Of a stretch of 64,000 bases of DNA, positions 49,096 through 60,970 are shown piece by piece (positions within the stretch are counted from its first letter, which is position 1; each line of letters begins with the position of its first letter). Under the pieces are notes generated by a model. The model ran no database searches. It saw only the letters and a program-made list of their open reading frames with translations, and was not told where the DNA came from. This DNA comes from Apostichopus japonicus (lineage: Eukaryota; Echinodermata; Holothuroidea; Aspidochirotida; Stichopodidae): assembly GCF_037975245.1 (NCBI RefSeq), contig NC_092565.1, forward strand, positions 20,706,999 through 20,770,998, given 5' to 3'. The position numbers were made by a program, and so were the translations under genes.

Positions 49096-49318
49096 ATGGA
49101 AGAAAACACAACACCACAATTGCAGCAGGCTGTACAGAAAAAGCAATTTAATATTATGAGTTTTAATAGCCAGAGAATGAAAGATAAAATGATAGCAGGT
49201 TTAGGTCATAGAAGGCTGACTGGGCCTACTACTGCATTGAATTACTTGCCACATAATCTGGACATGGATGGGGACTACTGTCAGTCCAAAGGGAAGCAGC
49301 TCGTTACGTACACACAAG
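49096..49318 (+). CDS. Candidate coding exon A of a spliced gene
   Basis: The ATG at 49096 has a good context (AAC-ATG-G). The frame begins MEENTTPQLQQAVQKKQFN and runs to a donor ACACAAG|GTACAC at 49318/49319; without splicing it stays open to 49458. Joined to the acceptor at 49831/49832 (a 513-bp intron) it continues ELQWPEKEGRRK and stops at 49869, giving about 86 residues. The protein is hydrophilic, with a few Cys and no recognised domain. It lies inside the segment bounded by TTAGTC/GACTAA arrays, so it may belong to a mobile element or to a host gene. Recognition rests on composition and splice signals only. Confidence 0.4.
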
Positions 49319-49831
49319 GTACACACAGTCCCTCCTGTACCTCACTAATCACTCGCCCTGCACATACATTTATAAATACACTTATTTCCATTAATTGTAG
49401 CATTGTCTCCCAAGCACATTGGGTAGTAATAACCCCACAAAAAAGGAATAACAAATAAATTACAGTGATTTTTTTCTATAACTCAATAAATTGCTGTATC
49501 AGTCACTTAAACTTATCTTGAGGTCTTTACAATACTTAACAAATTCTTCTCAGACATTCTCAATGAACACTCATGGTGACTAAATGCCTCAGTGAGGTAA
49601 ATTGGCCAAAGTTGACCATATTTGAATATGTGGCATGTTTGGGGCCAATACAGTTTTGATGCATGCACATGGCCCAGGTGACCACAATAGGAAAATCATT
49701 TACCCCCCCCCCCCACCTCTACCGACCAAAATGAATTGGCTCATATAATAACAGACAACTTTGAATGCAAATGTTAAGTCACAAACTATTATCTAAGCCC
49801 TCTGTTCATTTATTGCTTGTTTTTCTTGTAG

Positions 49832-50237
49832 AACTGCAATGGCCCGAAAAAGAGGGAAGGAGAAAGTGAAAAGAAGGAGCAAAACAAGGCGATTGAAGAA
49901 AATTAAAAGTAGACCCTTTGCTTCTGAAGAAGTAGGCTGCGACAGAAAGGTTCTGTCATGGATGGCAAAGACCAACTTGGATGATCAATGTCCTTCTTCT
50001 CCATTTCCTTCATTTCCCAGTAGTAGCCAGTGCTCGGAAAGCCAACAAAGTGATGGGCAGGATACAACTGCCAGCACAGAAACAGTGCCTAGTGAAAGTA
50101 CAGGTGATGACACATCTTCCAACACAAAGTGTATTTGTAATATTAAAAAACAAAATATTAAGGAGGATAAACTTATGGATGGGTTTATGAAGTGGAGGAA
50201 AGCTCACCAATTGGTGGCATTTTATGAAAACCACTAA
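49832..50237 (+). CDS. Candidate exon with 132-residue basic, Ser-rich ORF
   Basis: Preceded by a textbook acceptor (TTGCTTGTTTTTCTTGTAG|AA). Seven bases in, ATG (49839) opens a 132-codon frame. It has a strongly basic N-terminus of the nuclear-localisation type (RKRGKEKVKRRSKTRRLKK, residues 3-21), a Ser/Thr/Gln-rich middle (about residues 50-95) and a C-terminal stretch LMDGFMKWRKAHQLVAFYEN. No family is recognised. Its frame differs from that reached by splicing from exon A, so either a transcript skips exon A (exon 1 at 48182 joined here) or only one of the two frames is real. No AATAAA was seen after the stop; a tandem array starts about 50 bp downstream. Confidence 0.45.
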
Positions 50238-50289
50238 TTTTAAATTCTTGATTCCTTATGATTATGTTCATTTGCATATGACCCATTTT

Positions 50290-53200
50290 ATTAAGACAGC
50301 ACATACCATCTTGTGTGGTGTCAGGATAATTGGCTTTCATTTCATTTGGTCACATATATGTCAGCAGTCCACCACCAAAATCCCCCTTCCCTCTTAAGTT
50401 ATAACCCTAAGAATAGGTTAATGTAGGGTCATTGGATAATGCAAGTGTCAGCAGGCCTATCCCAAAAAAGTATCTTTTAAAAACCTAACATGGTTTGCCT
50501 AAGGTGACTGGAATAAGTGAAGGTTTGAAGACAGCACACACCATATGGTGTGGTGTGAAGCTTTGCCACATTCTGTTTAATATTGCTGTTAGTGGCTGAA
50601 TCTTATTTTATAATACTTACTTAAGACTTCACTAGTGGCCTATAGCCAATTGATCAGTAGACTATATGAGGAACACATTCATTACTCAATATTGATATAT
50701 AAATGTACTTTATAGGTTTCACTTAGTAGTAAGAGTGTTACAATATTTCCAGAAATATCCCTAATATGTACAGTTAAGTAATCAACCACCCATCACTACC
50801 TCCCACCCCCCTCCCCCCCCCGCCCTTAACCTAGTTCAGTTATAGGACATTGTTCAGTATGTTCATTGAATGGTACAAATATCAGTAGGTTTATCCAATG
50901 AAAGGCCTATGTACAGTAGTTCATATAGTGTAGTTGGCCTAAGGAAATGTCATTTAACTGGTAATAGTGAGGGTGTGAAGGCAGCACACACCATATTGTG
51001 TGGTGTGAAGCTTTGCCACATACTCTTTACTAATGCTGTTAGTGGCTGAATCTTATTTTATAATACTTACTTAAGACTTCACTAGTGGCCTATAGCCAAT
51101 TGATCAGAAGACTTAGAGGAACACATTCATTACTCAATATTGATATATAAATGTACTTTATAGGTTTCACTTAGTAGTAAGAGTGTTACAATATTTCCAG
51201 AAATAACTAATATGTACAGTTAAGCAATCAACCACCCATCACAACCTCCCACCCCCCCCCCCCACCCTTAACCTAGTTCAGTTATAGGACATTGTTCAGT
51301 ATGTTCATTGAATGGTACAAATATCAGTAGGTTTATCCAAAGAAAGGCCTATGTACAGTAGTTCATATAATGTAGTTGGCCTAAGGAAATGTCATTTAAC
51401 TGGTAATAGTGAGGGTGTGAAGGCAGCACACACCATATTGTGTGGTGTGAAGCTTTGCCACATACTCTTTACTAATGCTGTTAGTGGCTTAATAATACTT
51501 CATAATACCTAAGGTCTACACTGGGGGCATATATCTAATAGATCATTAGACTATACTGTATATGATAGGCAATTGGCCTAAGGTATTGTCATGCAACTGG
51601 AATAAGTGAGAGTGTGAAGGCAGCACACACCATATTGCTTGGTGTGAAGCTTTGCCACATACTCTTTACTGTTTCTGTTAGTGGCTTAATAATACTTCAT
51701 AATACCTAAGGTCTACACTGGGGGCATATATATAATAGATCAGTAGACTATACTGTATATGATAGGCAATTGGCCTAAGGTATTGTCATGCAACTGGAAT
51801 AAGTGAGAGTGTGAAGGCAGCACACACCATATTGCTTGGTGTGAAGCTTTGCCACATACTCTTTACTGTTTCTGTTAGTGGCTTAATAATACTTCATAAT
51901 ACCTAAGGTCTACACTGGGGGCATATATCTAATAGATCAGTAGACTATACTGTATATGATAGGCAATTGGCCTAAGGTATTGTCATGCAACTGGAATAAG
52001 TGAGAGTGTGAAGGCAGCACACACCATATTGCTTGGTGTGAAGCTTTGCCACATACTCTTTACTGTTTCTGTTAGTGGCTTAATAATACTTCATAATACC
52101 TAAGGTCTACACTGGGGGCATATATATAATAGATCAGTAGACTATACTGTATATGATAGGCAATTGGCCTAAGGTATTGTCATGCAACTGGAATAAGTGA
52201 GAGTGTGAAGGCAGCACACACCATATTGCTTGGTGTGAAGCTTTGCCACATACTCTTTACTGTTTCTGTTAGTGGCTTAATAATACTTTGTAATACCTAA
52301 GGTCTACACTGGGGGCATATATCTAATAGATCAGTAGACTATACTGTATATGATAGGCAATTGGCCTAAGGTATTGTCATGCAACTGGAATAAGTGAGAG
52401 TGTGAAGGCAGCACACACCATATTGCTTGGTGTGAAGCTTTGCCACATACTCTTTACTGTTTCTGTTAGTGGCTTAATAATACTCCATAATACCTAAGGT
52501 CTACACTGGGGGCATATATATAATAGATCAGTAGACTATACTGTATATGATAGGCAATTGGCTTAAGGTATTGTCATACAACTAGAATAAGTGAGAGTGT
52601 GAAGGCAGCACACACCATACTGCGTGGTGTGAAGCTTTGCCACATACTGTTTCTGTTAGTGGCTTAATAATACTTCATAATACCTAAGGTCTACACTGGG
52701 GGCATATATATAATAGATCAGTAGACTATACTGTATATGATAGGCAATTGGCTTAAGGTAGTGTCATGCAACTGGAATAAGTGAGAGTGTGAAGGCAGCA
52801 CACACCATATTGCGTGGTGTGAAGCTTTGCCACATACTCTTTACTGTTTCTGTTAGTGGCTTAATAATACTTTGTAATACCTAAGGTCTACACTGGGGGC
52901 ATATATCTAATAGATCAGTAGACTATACTGTATATGATAGGCAATTGGCCTAAGGTATTGTCATGCAACTGGAATAAGTGAGAGTGTGAAGGCAGCACAC
53001 ACCATATTGCTTGGTGTGAAGCTTTGCCACATACTCTTTACTGTTTCTGTTAGTGGCTTAATAATACTTTGTAATACTTGAGGTCTACACTGGGGGCATA
53101 TATCTAATAGATCAGTAGACTATACTGTATATGATATGTATATGATACAATATAGGTTTCTCTTAGTTATGCGAGTGTTAGTATATTTCAAGATATTACT

Positions 53201-53450
53201 AGTGTGTAGAGTAAGCAATAAACCACCCATTTCCCCCCCCCCCCCAACCCAGAACTGGCTATTGTACAGTAGGTTCATCAAATGGTACAAATGTCAGCAG
53301 GCCTACACAAAGAATAGCATAGGACATTTTAATGTGGTGTGCAATATCAGATGACTTATTCGTGAGAGTGTGAAGGTAGCACATGCGGTCTAGTTAGGCT
53401 TCAAGCTTAGCCACATGCTTTTCATTTTGCAGTCAATGGCTGAAATATTG
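50290..53450 (+). repeat. Tandem array of 197-bp units derived from 442-bp units
   Basis: The landmark GCAGCACACACC recurs at 50531, 50981 and 51423 (period about 450 and 442). It then recurs at 51620, 51817, 52014, 52211, 52408, 52605, 52795 and 52992 (period 197, once 190). The short unit equals the long unit minus a central segment of about 245 bp that carries GGTTTCACTTAGTAGTAAGA, a poly-C tract and GTTCAGTATGTTCATTG. The long form reappears, degenerate, at 53140-53450. Every unit carries a hairpin CACACCA...TGGTGTG. There is no coding frame. Confidence 0.95.
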
Positions 53451-56279
53451 TATCATTGTGTAGATTTTGCACAGTATGTTGCCCTTTTTTCACATTGAAG
53501 GTATACATGTCAATATATTACATTTTCTTGTTGTGCAGTTTCCTTTCAAATGATCTATCCGTTTCTCCCCCTAAAAATTAAATTAAAAGCTGCCTCAGTT
53601 GTTGAAATGTTCTCCAGATATTTTCTGTATTGATAGAAATATCAGTTTTTGGTTCCAATGATAATTTGTAGTCATGCAGGTGGAGGAGTGATGTGTTTGT
53701 GATGCCTTGCTTTTAAACTTGATATCTCAAGAAAGGAAGCTTGGACCAATTTCATATTAAAAACGTTGTTGTGACACGTTGAGTTCAAGAATCAAGAGAC
53801 TTATTGTTTTTGGTGGTCAAAGGTCATGTGTAGTCAGAATGTGAGAACCTTGCAAACCATATCTATATGCTGAGCACAAGAAGACAATAATTTTGGTCAT
53901 CAGCTGCCGATGTGAGTATTAATTGTCATCTCTCAATACTCTTTGCTAATTGGTCTATTGCAAGCGGTGGCAACATTTGGGATCGATTAAAGCAGAAGAA
54001 GGTACACATTTCATGCACTTAATCAACAGTCTTTCTCCAACATGGAGAAGATTGTAATGAACTTGGTTCCTTGCTGTGGAAATTTTCTCTTCAGGTAAGT
54101 GTGTGACTTGTCTTTCTCTTTTTTTTTAATAAGCTGTACAGGTTTTTCCTCACAGAAATTACTCATTCTCTGCAGTTGTGTTAACAAGGCAATGGTCATC
54201 TGATGTCAGTAGAATGTGATTTCAAATCCATGTGAACAACATGATATTATTAAATGGACTGGATTTTTTTTTTTTTTTTCATTTGAATATTCTTGTCAGA
54301 ATCAATACATGAAATCATAACAAAAGGTGAAAGTATATTTCTGAACAATGCTGCTAGTGAATATTGTTTACTCTGTGAGCCTATAATATGCAGTTTTTAG
54401 TAGTTGTCATTGTTAAACATAGATTTCCCAAATCGTGTAAAATCCATTTCAGAACAATTCAGAAAGTTTGGTATTTACTGTACATAAGTGCAGTGAATGT
54501 GTTTACATCTAGAGGCTCTCACACAGAGCAACAACTTAAGTTCCAGTGACCTATCAAATGGAAAGTTTAAAAAGCGCTACAAAAGATGTCAATGATGCCA
54601 TCTGTGATCTTTCAAAGCAACGCTAGAGACAATCAGACCCCCCCCCCCATAATAAAAGTTGTGCCCCTCCCATGAACAAATCCTACCCAAAGGAAGCTTG
54701 ATGTTTATGCTGAAAACCTTTATACCTTGCCTTCTTCTGCTGTTCACTGTGACAGGACACAATAAAAAGAACATAACAATGGTAAAATCTTGTTTGTTAT
54801 CCTTTTCTTTGTGCTTTTCATTATTTTGCCTGCACCAAACAGCGTCCCTCTCCACCCCACCCTGACTGCATGTAAGAGGGAAATAATGACACTGTTAAGG
54901 TTCATCACTTACTGCTAGTCAGAGCCTGACATTGTTCTGCCCCCCCCCCCCAACCCCCATGTTTTCATGTGGGACTTATTAATTGTGTATATAAATAATT
55001 TTTGACCTTTCACATGACATTTCCAGTCACAGGCCCTTTGAATTTTTTCCATTGTCTCCCTTCTCCTACTCAAACAAAGACCAGATGTGCTTTTGTAATC
55101 GACTTCTACAAGCTTCCTAGGAGACAATAGTAAATAATTTGAAGAAAAAAAAACACTCCTTCTAGAAGCAACAATACCCCTCCTCAAGCTGATATTTAAA
55201 AATCCAGTGTAAACCCACTTACTAACAAAGAATAATTGTTTGGTAAAATCAATTGCTGATTTCTACATATTTATTTGACATTATTACAGTACAGTCATGG
55301 TGAGATTGAATATCTGGGATGATGGCCTAAAGAAAAAAAGCATGATGGGCGATGTATGGATAAAATGATTGTTGCTGTATATAATAATAGGATCATTTAA
55401 GCAAGCAAATCTTATTGTAGCATGAAATAGATCATTTTATTAAATCTATGGCTGATGCTATAATATTACTAGTGACTTAGTTCAAGCAAAGTTTCTGTAC
55501 AACTAGCCTATTATGATAATTTAGGAAAAAATGCAACATCAAGCATCAACTTATGCTATATATTAAATGATAGAAGTTTTCGCCTTTGAGCCACACTTCG
55601 CAAATCACGATAGGGGTATATCGTTGCACAGTATGGTTCATGGATAGGTATGGGTTCCACTATTTCTGCTAACGCAAGTTAGCTCTATAGATTTTCCCAG
55701 CTGACGTACGATAGTTCTGTACAATATGATGTAACATTTACCTTTGGCATGTTCGATGTTGATAAACGATGGGGGAGAGTGGTTTTTAGATAATCCTTTT
55801 ATTAACTGTAATGCGTTTAAATCATTACATAAATTAATGTAAATCACTTATAAATCATTATTAATAATTAAAAAAGGGGAGCTTAGAATCATATCAATCT
55901 CTTCAATGGCTTTGTCACATTTCAATTAATAACAATGTATATTCTCAACACCAAAAGATAATGGTACAGTCCAAGTTGAAACGGACGAGATTCAAGCCAA
56001 AATAAAGATGGGGAGGAAGTTTGCCGTGAAGAATATCTGTTTAGAATTGTAAACCGGATTACAAGTTTTCGTGAAAAATGCTTTATAGACGACTATTTTT
56101 TAGTTTTAAGGGTGCAATTTCGTACTAAATCGTTCGAGCATTTCAAATTTTGGCATCCTAAATACCAAAATCGAGTTTCGTCTGTCGGATAGAAAAGGAA
56201 TGAAGCATAGGCAATAGCTACGGAAGATCAAATTTCCCGCGAATACCGCAAGAATGCCCGAGGCAGCAAAAATCCTTAT
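53451..56279. other. Non-coding DNA, no gene supported
   Basis: AT-rich sequence with T-runs and C-tracts at about 54640 and 54941. Frames of 69-90 codons (54589-55187) overlap the C-tracts and lack motifs. Nothing recognised. Confidence 0.4.
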
Positions 56280-56580
56280 GTCCGTACCACTAAAGGGCGG
56301 ATTTTCAAATGTCTTAGTCCGTCAGCTTAGTCGATCAACCATTTTTTAGTCGGTAAATGTTTATTAGTCAGTTACATTAGTTGGTGACATTAGTCGGTCT
56401 TTACCGACTAATTTATATGAGCCACCGACTAGTTTATAGCAGGTTTTACATTAGTCAGGATGGTGCCTCTCCCGACTAACCTTTCTTAGTCGGTATCGAA
56501 TGACTAGTTGCACTGACTAGATTCACTGAAAGAATTAAACCCGACTAGTTTCACTGACTAGTATCACTGAAAGAAAAGAG
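56280..56580 (-). repeat. TTAGTC/GACTAA array, middle
   Basis: It begins with the inverse of the left array's inner block (56280-56303, 22 of 24 identical), followed by about nine TTAGTC/GACTAA and five GACTAG motifs. It also shares a same-strand stretch GGTGCCTCTCCCGACTAAC with the left array. Its right part carries CACTGACTAG-like units and CACTGAAAG twice. Confidence 0.8.
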
Positions 56581-57197
56581 AGCAGAAGAAACACAAATAA
56601 TGTGTACGTTGGCAGTATTTATATCTGATAAAACTTCTGATGTCTACAAAAGGCTGACTTTCGACAGATAGAGAAGAAATCACTGTAAATAAAATCTGAA
56701 AATCTGATTTTTTTTCCAACAAAGTTAAGACAAGTTAATGGATCAAACATGAATCGCAAAAGTATAGCACTGCACAATAATGCAAAGTTGAGTCTTGGGC
56801 AAGGGTTCCTCATGACTTTCGTTTTAAAGTGGTACCCCAAATCGACACCAGTTAAGTCTTCACGAACAAAGAGTGTTTCTCTTAACTACAAATGGCCTCC
56901 CACTTGTCTTCAGTAAGCCAAAATCTGCACCATTATTGACCTGTGAACAGAAAATATGATATACGTGTAAGCACAGATACAGATATAGCACATGATAACT
57001 CACATTATCATAAACATACATTTACATTAAAATTTTATAACATATTGGGAGGTATACATTTAAATCTAGGTCCCTCAAATTATAAGCCAGGAATAGCAGC
57101 TTTACCAAATTATTATTAGCTTTGCACAGCATAACACCAAGTTATTTCTCAAAGCTTAATAATTATGTTAATCATGTTAATAATGATCCCAATAGAC
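56581..57197. other. Non-coding DNA, nothing supported
   Basis: No feature recognised between the middle array and the fold-back element. Confidence 0.4.
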
Positions 57198-58724
57198 CGG
57201 GATCCCAGAGGGTTTGGTTAGCTGGGAAGGTAACCAATCGCCTTGCACATCACAATGTTCACAGTGCATTCCTGTATATGAAACCAGACGACTGGCAAAC
57301 CGACTGTGGTGGGTGTGGCTGGGAGAGCAATTTTAAAGTCACCTGATAGCTAACCTAGATCAGTTTTCATGGTAACACATCAAAGTAAGTACAATATGTC
57401 AGGTATGGCCCCAAGAGCAACAAATGGCCATTGCCAGTAATTATTGGTGGTGGGGTACCCCTGCCAGTGATCTATAATTGACCCCTCAAGGCTGACCTAG
57501 GTCAGCTCATGAGGTAACCACTTGAAACCTACTGGAAAATGTCGGTTAGGGCTTCAGATACAACTGATGGGCATTGCCAGTAATTTTTATTGGTGGGGTA
57601 CCCCTGCCAGTAGACCCCCAAAATGCCCATCCCCCATTGACCTAGATGAGCTCATGATGTAACCAGTTGAAAACTACTGGAAAATGGTATCACTTCATAT
57701 GTAAGGGATGGGAATTTCCAGTAATTTATATTGGGGGGGGGGTACCCCTGCCAGTAGACCCCCAACATGCCCATTCCGTCATTGACTTAGGTCAGCTCAT
57801 GAGATAACCAGTTGAAAAATTACTGGAAAATGATAGGTATCACTTCATATGTAAGGGATGGGCATTTCCAGTCATTTACATTGGTGGGGTAACCCTGTCA
57901 GTAGACCCCCAAAATGCCCATCCCCCATTGACCTAGATTAGCTCATGAGGTAACCAGTTGAAAACTACTGTAAAATGATTGGCAGGACTCTATATATATG
58001 TAAGGGATGGGCATTTCCAGTAATTTATATTAGTGGGGTACCCCTGCCAGTAGACCCCCAAAAAGCCCCCCCCCCCTCATTGATCTAGGTCAGCTCATGA
58101 TTTAACCAGTTGAAAACTACTGGAAAATTATTGACAGGATTCTATATGTAAGGGATGGGCGGACTCTGGCAGTGGTGGCCCACCAATATAAAATACTGGA
58201 AATGCCCATCCTTACATATGAAGTGATACCTATCATTTTCCTGTAGGTTTCAACTGGTCAAATCATGAGCTCACCTAGGTCAATGAGGGGATGGGCATAT
58301 TGGGGGTCTACTAGCAGGGGTACCCCACCAATAAAAATTACTGGCAATGCCCATCCCTTGTATCTGAAGTCCTAACCAACATTTTCCAGTAGGTTTCAAG
58401 TGGTTAACTCATGAGCTGACCTAGGTCAGCCGTGAGGGGTCAATTATAGATCACTGGCAGGGGTACCCCACCACCAATAATTACTGGCAATGGCCATTTG
58501 TTGCTCTTGGGGCCATACCTGACACATTGTTCTTACTTTGATGTGGTTACCATGAAAGCTGCTCTAGGTTAGCTATTAGGTGACTTTAAAATTGCTCTCC
58601 CAGCCACATCCACCACAGTCGGTTTGCCAGTCATCAGGTTTCATATACAGGAATGCATTGTGAACATTGTGATGTACCAGGCAATTGGTTACCTTCCCAG
58701 CTAACCAAACCCTCTGGACTCCCG
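57198..58724. mobile_element. Fold-back (large palindrome) element
   Basis: The two ends are inverted copies: the left arm from 57198 (CGGGATCCCAGAGGGTTTGG) matches the reverse complement of the right arm ending 58724. About 530 bp of each arm align with few differences. The loop side of the left arm holds about five tandem units of 145-152 bp (landmark AACCAGTTGAAA or AACCACTTGAAA at 57516, 57661, 57806, 57952 and 58104), with GGTACCCCTGCCAGTAGACC and GGGATGGGCATTTCCAGTAA motifs. The inverted part resumes at about 58180. Long-armed palindromes with internal tandem units are typical of fold-back elements. No target duplication or transposase is visible. An open frame of about 45 codons (AGKVTN...HHNVH...WQTDCGGCGWESN) is preserved in both arms. 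Confidence 0.85.
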
Positions 58725-58880
58725 CTCTACAGATCAGTGAAAATTTGACCAAACCTATGAAGCTTGCACGTAAATGATATACTAGACTGGTTTTTTTTTT
58801 AAAACAGGTTATGAAAAGTATCTTAAATATCATTAAACAGTTGGGTACAATAGTTAAACTCACTCTTCCATTTTTTTTCT

Positions 58881-59078
58881 CTATGGTACTTGTTCCTTTG
58901 CTTTTTGGACTCTTGGATAAACTCTTTTGTTCTGCGAAGGGTACCAATATATCATCTTAAAACATGTCTTTAAGCCATATATAACACAGTTCTCCTCTTC
59001 TGTTGTTGCCTCCACACTGGTGTCGTACATCACAGGAAAGCTCACCCTTGACTTAGATATTTGGCTTTTCAATTCCTG
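58881..59078 (-). CDS. Candidate terminal exon, function unknown
   Basis: Minus strand: a strong pyrimidine tract and acceptor (CTGTTTCTTTCTTCCAG|CAG) precede an open frame. It reads QELKSQISKSRVSFPVMYD, then TEEENCVIYGLKTCF, then MIYWYPSQNKRVYPRV, and stops at 58881. The protein-like composition plus acceptor suggests a last exon. Upstream exons were not identified; possible donors lie near 59873 and 60572. No domain recognised. It lies between the fold-back element and the right TTAGTC/GACTAA array. Confidence 0.33.
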   Translation of the reverse strand, partial: QELKSQISKSRVSFPVMYDTSVEATTEEENCVIYGLKTCFKMIYWYPSQNKRVYPRVQKAKEQVP

Positions 59079-60699
59079 CTGGAAGAAAGAAACAGCAAAG
59101 TATTCATCATTTGAAAAAAAAAATAAATAAAGTTGTCACCACAAAGTTATGTGAGATTTGCTTCCACTATAGTCTCAAAAACAATCCCAAAGTTTGAAGC
59201 AGACTGTATAAAGCTGAAAATTTGAACGAGAGTGTCATCACCATTGCAACCAGAATCAAATGCCCAGAATACAGAGATAATAAAACATGGGCTAAATCTT
59301 TGTTTGTTTTTATGATCTTTAAAAATATAAAATTTTAGAAACAGAAATGCACTGAGCCAACTTATTTATAGGCCTAATCGTTTTTAGTTGTTATTTTGCT
59401 TGCTCACATAACAAGCCTGTTTAGACCTAGGCTAGAGGAGAATCAGTACTTTGTTACACTAAGTTTGTCTTCGGTTGTTTTGATATAGTCTTACTAGTAG
59501 TACTAAAGTATATAATGGACCGGCGAAGACTAGAGAATACCCAGAGTTTTAGCAACTGCGTTAAACTGTATCATCTGATCTATTATTTACGCCTATGAGT
59601 TTCATTCAATCTAGGATCAAAAAGAGAAAACTAATTAATCTTAACCTTTAAACTTTGCTACTAAACAGATATGCTTGAATTACAAATAAATGTCAAAAAA
59701 ACATCATAATCTAAGAATCGATGCATATACATATACATAAACAGAATAATTTGAATTCGCGCAAGTGAACCCTGCACTACATTGGACAGAAAAAAAAAAC
59801 GTGCAATTAGACCAAACTAAACATACTCAATTTTCCGTTACTTCTACATAAAATATCAATGCAAATACAACAACTTACTCTTTTGGCAGTATACTAAAAG
59901 CACATGTTATAATAACTTCAGACTATCAAGCTTTCCTGAGAAAAAACGGTTAATACTTCTTACAGTAAGCAAGTCGACCGTGAAGGAATGTCGCAATTGT
60001 TTCCTGGGCGTGACCGGAAATTAAATACTAAAAAATGATAAATGAAAAGGTTAAATAGAACTGAAGCGTGCATCCTGACTGCTCGCAACATATAATACCG
60101 TTGACTAGCCAACATAATTTGTTCAGCCTACTGTGACTGTACGTTTGAAGGTCTAGCCTTGCTTATTCAATATCACAAAGCCTACCCATTTAGATTCACA
60201 TGGGAAATTACAGGAAATCTTTACAAAATGAGTGTAGACTTCAAATAAACTATTGAGCCTTATAGTTCCAGCATTTGTTTGGGAATAAATAAGAAGATTA
60301 TGTGCCACTGTTCAATCTAGCCCAATACACACATAACACATTGTTAATTGGTGTTTAGGATGCACACTTTAGTGTTGAGAATGCACTGCAGTACCCAGTA
60401 GAAGCCTATAGGCTACTCACTGTCATTGCACTTGTGTATTGCGAAACGCCAACGTGACAACGGTAGCGTTACACTAACCATAATACAGTACTAGTGCCAG
60501 TGGCCTAACAATTAACTTTAATTTTACCTTCAAATTAAAGGAATAACAGGTAGGCCGATGATGCAGTTAATACCTCCATTCTTCTAAAGACCTTCTTGGG
60601 TGATTTACGGTTGAAAGTTGCTTAGAGTGATCGTATGAAACTATGCCAAGCCCAGCAAGCCGCCGTTGCCTCTCGGTTTCCAAATTGAAGTGAATCGAA
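59079..60699. other. Non-coding or intronic DNA, nothing firm
   Basis: If the exon at 58881-59078 is real, this is its upstream intron and 5' region. No coding frame is convincing. Confidence 0.35.
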
Positions 60700-60970
60700 T
60701 TGGGTTAAAATACATTAGTCTGTCGACACCGACTAAGCTACGATTATGGCGTAAATCGGGTGTCCGTATCGTTCTTAGTCCATGGGTTAAAATACCTTAG
60801 TCCGTCGCCACCGACTAAGCTGCGATTATATTTTTCTTAGTCAGTGTAAACTAACTAAGAAGCAGCGATGAAACGAAGATTTTTGCTAGTCCGTGTGCAT
60901 TGACTAACGTTACAGACTAATTTAACGTTAGTCCGTGGCAATATTGACTAGTTTATTTTTTCAGTGTATG
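60700..60970 (-). repeat. TTAGTC/GACTAA array, right
   Basis: About ten TTAGTC/GACTAA motifs, with a duplicated GGTTAAAATAC block at about 60703 and 60785. The outer end reads TTTTTTCAGTGTA, the reverse complement of TACACTGAAAAAA, matching the start of the left array (TACACTGAAAAC). Inner side: GTGTCCGTATCG, which resembles the ACGGAC edge of the other arrays. Confidence 0.8.

Noticed and set aside
57122-57346. 74-residue ORF ending GCGWESNFKVT as a host gene
   Set aside because: It lies in the fold-back arm and is mirrored at 58576; best explained as part of the element. The conservation is noted as a finding instead.
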